From: Benincasa hispida
Taxonomy: Eukaryota > Streptophyta > Magnoliopsida > Cucurbitales > Cucurbitaceae
Assembly: GCF_009727055.1 (NCBI RefSeq)
Contig: NC_052349.1
Coordinates: forward strand, 34,280,134 to 34,344,133
DNA: 64,000 bases
Reading direction: 5' to 3'
Below are positions 60,101 through 64,000 of this stretch, piece after piece; the first letter of the stretch is position 1; every line of letters starts with the position of its first letter. The translations under genes were made by a program, and so were the position numbers. The notes beneath the pieces were generated by a model, which was not told where the DNA came from, searched no databases, and was given only the letters and a program-made list of their open reading frames with translations.

Positions 60101-60235
60101 CTGCGTGTTTGTGGTGACTGCCATTCTTTCTTCAAGTTTGTAAGTGGAATTCTCGGGCGAAAAATTGTTTTGAGGGATCCATATCGGTTTCATCACTTCA
60201 CCAATGGCAATTGTTCCTGTTCTGACTATTGGTAG
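57194..60235 (+). CDS. PLS-class pentatricopeptide repeat protein with E, E+ and DYW domains (At1g16480-like), 5' end incomplete
   Basis: A single open frame of about 1,010 codons ends at TAG 60233-60235. It holds about twenty P/L/S-type PPR repeats (NTLINMYSKFGRINYARLVF, MPDRNVVSWTSLMVSYSDNG), then E/E+ motifs (about residues 790-885 counted from 57236) and a C-terminal DYW deaminase. That domain has HSE (931-933), the zinc-binding CGDC (959-962), HH (986-987), CSC (993-995) and the final DYW (997-999). Such proteins bind organelle RNA base by base and edit specific C residues to U; target and compartment cannot be read here. There is no in-frame ATG before 57419. The frame opened at 57236 would start with GTG, and coding similarity begins earlier, so I place the exon start at the AG acceptor 57192-57193 and infer an upstream start exon. 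Otherwise intact. Confidence 0.9.
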   Translation, partial: PAHNFPTSIAWNTEVGEQASDLYVSLSNHSNPEVSCFSQKGYSLITEEIVGRTIHAICLKSLLRLSVFQTNTLINMYSKFGRINYARLVFDGMPKRNEASWNNMMSGYVQVGSYLEAVFFFRDICGIGIKPSGFVIASLVTACNKSSIMAKEGFQLHGFAIKCGLIYDVFVGTSFVHFYGSYGIVSNAQKMFNEMPDRNVVSWTSLMVSYSDNGSKEEVINTYKRMRHEGICCNENNIALVISSCGFLVDILLGHQLLAHVLKFGLLTKISAANSLISMFGGCGDIDEAFSIFSEMNERDTISWNSIISANAQNALHEESFRYFHWMRLVHEEINYTTLSILLSICGSVDYLKWGKGVHGLVVKYGLEPNVCLCNTLLNMYSDAGRSEDAELIFRRIPDRDLISWNSMLACYVQDGRRLCALNFFAEMLWMKKDINYVTFTSALAACLDPEFFGKGKILHAFVVILGLHDDLIIGNTLVTFYGKCHKMAEAKKLFQRMPKLDKVTWNALIGGFADNAEPNEAVAAFKLMREGGTCGIDYITIVNILGSCLTHEDLIKYGMTIHAQTVVTGFDLDQHVQSSLITMYAKCGDLHSSSYIFDNLVFKASSVWNAIITANARYGFGEEALKLVLKMRSGGIEFDQFNFSTALSVAADLAMLEEGQQLHGSAIKLGFELDHFVINAAMDMYGKCGELDDALKILPQPTNRSRLSWNTMISIFARHGNFHKAKETFHEMLKLGVKPDHVSFVCLLSACSHGGLVDEGLAYYASMTSEYGIQPGIEHCVCMIDLLGRSGRLVEAEAFITDMPIPPNDLVWRSLLASCRIYRNLDLGRKAAERLLELDPSDDSAYVLYSNVFATIGRWEDVEDVRGQMGAHKIQKKPAHSWVKWKGNISIFGMGDQTHPQVEQINGKLLGLMKMVREAGYVPDTSYSLQDTDEEQKEHNMWNHSERIALAFGLINIPEDTTVRIFKNLRVCGDCHSFFKFVSGILGRKIVLRDPYRFHHFTNGNCSCSDYW

Positions 60236-60979
60236 TGAAGTTACTCACAATCTGATCAATTTCTGACTTCTCCACCGATATAAGGAGATACAGGTGAACA
60301 CTAGAATCCTCCAAACTCAAAAATTAAAGGATACCTTAAAATTCTTGAATAGCTTAATGTCCACGTATCCTTTTTAATCTACTATATAAAAATGGAAATA
60401 TCTTCATTTGGTGGTAGAATATAATCTTGAATGAAATAGGAAGAAAGAAAACTAGTTTGAGGATTGTTGTACGTACACATCTTGCATCATGAGGTGCATC
60501 TGAAAGCATGACTATTTCTTTACAATGTCTTGTTTTAATGTAGACCTGACGTTTTAGTATTAAGTTAGAACGTAAAGTGTCATTTATTTTTTATTACAGG
60601 CAAATGGAAAATTGATTCTTGGTCAGGTCTTGGATTCAGAGCTGACCGTAATAGGTGATTGAGAAAAATAGTTTTTGCAGGCCACATTTAATATAATTTG
60701 GCCAACTCAATTTCTCTCAAATACCTGAGCTGAATTCAGATGGACAGTGATTCAAATATTAAAACTGAAAAGTTCTTCCTGGCTCCCCTCCTCTATCAGC
60801 CTATTTTCTCTTTTCTTCTAGCTTTGTGAAAAGTAAGTGCTTGTATACTAATTTCGTTTCAGTTTTCTATTTCAAAAACAAGGCTAAATTCTAAAAAAGA
60901 ATATCCCCGCAATCCTTTGTTTCATGAATACTTTTTTTTTTTTTTCTTTACTCTTGACCTTCCATATACGTTCAATAAC
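60236..60979. other. 3' flank of the PPR gene
   Basis: Probable 3' untranslated sequence followed by spacer. No second gene recognised. Confidence 0.4.
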
Positions 60980-61147
60980 TAGCATTGGAGTAGAATTTTT
61001 CATAGAACTTTGGCAAAAACTCAGGACTTGGAACAATGTCGTGATGACCTAGAGTGGTGTGATGATCCAAAATTTTGTTTTAGATTATTGCCACATTGTT
61101 TCCGGTCCTAATTTTTGTCTAAAATTCTAAAGGATTTCTACTCCAAT
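60980..61147. mobile_element. foldback repeat related to segments of the 1.8-kb duplication
   Basis: ATTGGAGTAGAA near 60983 is the reverse complement of TTCTACTCCAAT near 61132, with further pairing inside. The right half (TCCTAATTTTTGTCTAAAAT..) resembles the reverse complement of 54600-54650 (GAATTTTGGACGAAAATTAA), so the same small element occurs at least three times in the window. Confidence 0.6.
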
Positions 61148-64000
61148 AGTAATTTTATAATGTTTATGGAAAATCAAGGGTAATATTGAAACCTATAAAA
61201 GAATAGGGGTTATATTTTAAATAAATGGCAAAGTTCCGAGGTATTTTTCATAATTTACACTTTAAACAATCATTTATTTTGGATAAATTTTCTTTTTCTT
61301 TATTCTCTTTCATTGTTCCAATGGATAGATGTGTCTGGCAAAAGCCAAAGCTTGAAAAGCAGGAGAGAAGAACAGTGGCATGGCACCACTGTGGTGATCG
61401 GTTCTTGGCCATACGCCTATACCCATCAAGAAGAGGTAGCTATTTATGAGTCCAAAGTGCTTTAGAATGTAATTGGTTCTTTCAAGTTTTCAATTCTTTG
61501 TAGCTGTCTCACGAATTTCAATGTTCCTTCCTAATCAAGTTAATGAAATGAGAATGAACATTGTGCCTACTATTCCTCTCCATCAATCAGTGCTTTAAAA
61601 TTTCTTATTGATATCTTGGTTTCATTTCGCTATGAGAATATTTCAGGAGAAAAATACTTGTTTCTTCTCATACACTTACTCGAGGAGATCGAACAACGTC
61701 GTTATAAAGGGAATTGTGGGGTGTTTGATTATGATATAGACAATTCGATTGGAAAACGATGTAGAGAGTTTATGTGCAGGTAGTTAGTCTTTGGCTGGTG
61801 GAGTGTTGTTTTGGAAGAAAAGCTCTCTAATGGTGAAATCATTATTTTGAGTTATATCAAAGTTGTAAGAGAAAATTGTTTTGGAAGAAAAGCTCTCTAA
61901 GGAGAAAATGGAGGGAAGAACTGAAGCAGCAAGGAGAAAGATTTGAAGATTTTATGAGAAATTTAGAAGCTTTGTCACTCTTTTTGTTTGCCCCTTGGTT
62001 TCTAACAAAAACTAATCACTCTTTTGCAAAGTAGTTTCACTTTTTGGTTTGTTGGTGAATGTTATTGTCCAATCCAATTTCGTTGTCTTGACTGACTGAA
62101 TGCCTTTATGTGATGCATATTAGCAAGATTTCATGTTTCACTTGCCATGATGATTCCAAGAACTTGATGTTTATGATGTGAGAGGTTGAAACATACAAAA
62201 TTCAGGGCTCTAAAAGATGCTAAGATAAGAAAATATGGTGAATTTTGAATAGTCATCTGCACCGTTGATCTTGGATGATTTTCCCTTATAATGTACCTCC
62301 AGTGTCAATAAGGTTTAGATGAATATGATCATTTTGTTGTATTTTAACTTGGAAGGTTTTTTGTCGAACATGAACATAACTCAATTGGCATAAAGAAAGC
62401 GTTGAAATTCAAATCTCCTATCTTGTATATTGTTGAACTAAAAAAATCTAGAAGATATCTCAAGGTTGGGACTCGAACGAAAGTTAATAGAATATGAAGC
62501 AATATACTTTATAGTAGTGAGAAGATATTGGTTTAACAAATTTGGGGATAAATATATTATTTTGATTTTATTATTTGTTTGATTTAACTTTGAATTATAT
62601 TTTAGGTTAAAGGTTGATTTACACAAGGTTAAATCAATGAAAACTTCATATTGGACCATCCCTATACATTCAAGTAAAGTGTATTTGTCACATCGCAAAT
62701 TAAGATTGGATAATTTAGTGGAATACACAAAAATAGATGTTATTCGGGATACGCCTAAATATTTTTTTCATAATTATATTCATTTTAAACTAAAGTCTGG
62801 CCTTGATTTATATATCTAATAGATTTGTTTTATTAAATAAATAAATAATTTCTACTCTTATTTCATCAAATGCTAAACTTAGATAAATATTAAAAAAATA
62901 AAAAAAAGCAAGAACCTTCACAATGTATTGATCCCAATAAGATTAACTTTTTCTTTATGCACGAATTTTAGTTTAATTAGCACAAATTAATGATCATTTC
63001 AATGAGAAAAATAATTGCGTGAATCTCAAGTTGCACCAATCTTTATTCAGTTGGTATAAATATCTAATAAAAAATTGTCTGTGATAACTTTTTTTTAAAA
63101 CTATATATATATATATATTTTCTCCGTTTGTTATCGAAGGAGTGCAACCCAAATATTAATCTTTTAATAATATTAAGTCACAAATTTAAATGTAATTAAT
63201 GCACAAATTAGACATTAAATAACTTGGTTAAAACCCACAAAATTTAGCTCCAAAGTCGTTCTTCATTAAAATCTCATAAGTTTTATGTCATACCTATGTT
63301 TTATAAATCATTAAACATATATGAAGATACCTTTTTTTTTTCTTAACGAAATTTCAAAAAATAACTAATCATATAATAAAATTTTCAACTCTTTCAAGTT
63401 TAAAATTAAGATCGGAATATATGTAAAGGTATTGTAATTAAAGTGTGGAGTAGGAGAATCAAACCTGAGATCATGAGGTTGATAGTATAAACAGTTGAAT
63501 TATTTCGATCTTAATTTCAAGTTTAAAATTAAGATCGGAATATTTGTCCAATGTTGGGTTGCAATCTAATGATAGTTGAAAGTCCAAAATAAAGATTGAT
63601 ATAACTTGACAACCTTATTGTTATTTTTTCCTCTAAAGTTTGTGTCTATTTAGTTTTCAACTTTCAATTTTATATTGAATAAGCCCTTCAATTTGGTGCC
63701 AATCATTGTGTCGGTTTCTTCCCGAGATTAATCACAGAGTCCAATTTCAAGTGTGGGGATGACATGCATGGTAAAATGGTTATACTTCAACCATCACCAC
63801 ACTTTTGAGTTACCTTTAACATGCCTTGGTATTTACACCTTTTAGGTATTACTTAATTCTCCAATATGCGACAACATTTTCCCACTCCTTTTAACTTTTG
63901 CTATGGGCCTAACGCTTTGTTTGAGATTTCTGTAACATTAAAATTAATTGTTGACGATTGCGTTTTTTTTTATAGAAAAATCAACTGTGAAAAAAGGTAA
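61148..64000. other. intergenic sequence, no gene recognised
   Basis: Short frames only (for example 61225-61449, 62438-62728, 62637-62819). Small direct repeats: TTTTGGAAGAAAAGCTCTCT twice (61810-61900), and CAAGTTTAAAATTAAGATCG twice (about 63397 and 63520). GGGACTCGAACG at 62467 resembles a minus-strand pol III B box, a possible SINE relic. Confidence 0.45.

Noticed and set aside
58673..60196. Minus-strand frames 58673-58969, 59616-59834 and 59978-60196
   Set aside because: Antisense shadows of the PPR coding sequence.
1..64000. tRNA, rRNA or other structured RNA genes
   Set aside because: Scanning for tRNA A/B-box pairs with a plausible cloverleaf and for conserved rRNA segments by eye found only degenerate SINE-like boxes.

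Overview
The window looks like an AT-rich, repeat-dominated piece of a dicot nuclear genome. A cucurbit is my best guess, from remembered resemblance of the repeats and of the MULE/Ulp1 cargo, not from a search. The genes have spliceosomal introns with GT..AG borders and a plant DYW-type PPR gene, so it is neither bacterial nor organellar. Most of the sequence is decayed transposable elements. Only two genes look intact: a plantacyanin-type blue copper protein (minus strand, 21931-23361, two exons) and a long PLS-DYW pentatricopeptide protein (plus strand, 57194-60235). A third host gene, a mitochondrial 3-mercaptopyruvate/thiosulfate sulfurtransferase (50243-51956), is present only as its first four exons, with a frame break in the transit-peptide exon.

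Layout. 1-1330: two inverted pieces of a copia gag. 4340-5185: GC-richer block with many CACGTCA-like motifs. 5186-21165: a pile-up of one long LTR family in both orientations around a decayed Ty1/copia element (minus strand; gag at about 14154, polyprotein end at 8289). A solo LTR (8484-10383) sits in its RNase H region with a 5-bp target duplication. A LINE 3' end (6085-7060) lies just upstream. 21931-23361: plantacyanin gene. 24080-27970: AT-rich spacer with a foldback MITE. 28041-36092: remains of a Mutator-like element, with a mudrA transposase relic on plus and a DUF1985/Ulp1-type cargo gene on minus, the latter broken by another LTR (32873-34841). 37979-40335: two non-autonomous DNA-transposon candidates, one with about 150-bp inverted ends. 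41100-43687: another copia leader plus LTR. 44200-44830: an internally deleted LINE. 45051-46262: a second DUF1985 fragment flanked by arrays of a palindromic motif with a period near 22 bp. 46568-48366 and 53775-55576: a direct duplication of about 1.8 kb flanking the broken sulfurtransferase gene. 50802-51122: a MULE-type MITE with a perfect 9-bp target duplication inside a sulfurtransferase intron. 55675-56086: a complete TRIM-like miniature LTR element. 57194-60235: PPR gene. 60240-64000: no gene recognised.

The host genes do not form a pathway. What links the window is nested transposition: LTR within copia pol, LTR within MULE cargo, MITE within a host intron, and a G-rich inverted element apparently interrupted by another element. 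No obviously new functional system was found. The most distinctive unexplained structure is the 22-bp-period palindrome array beside the Ulp1-type fragment.
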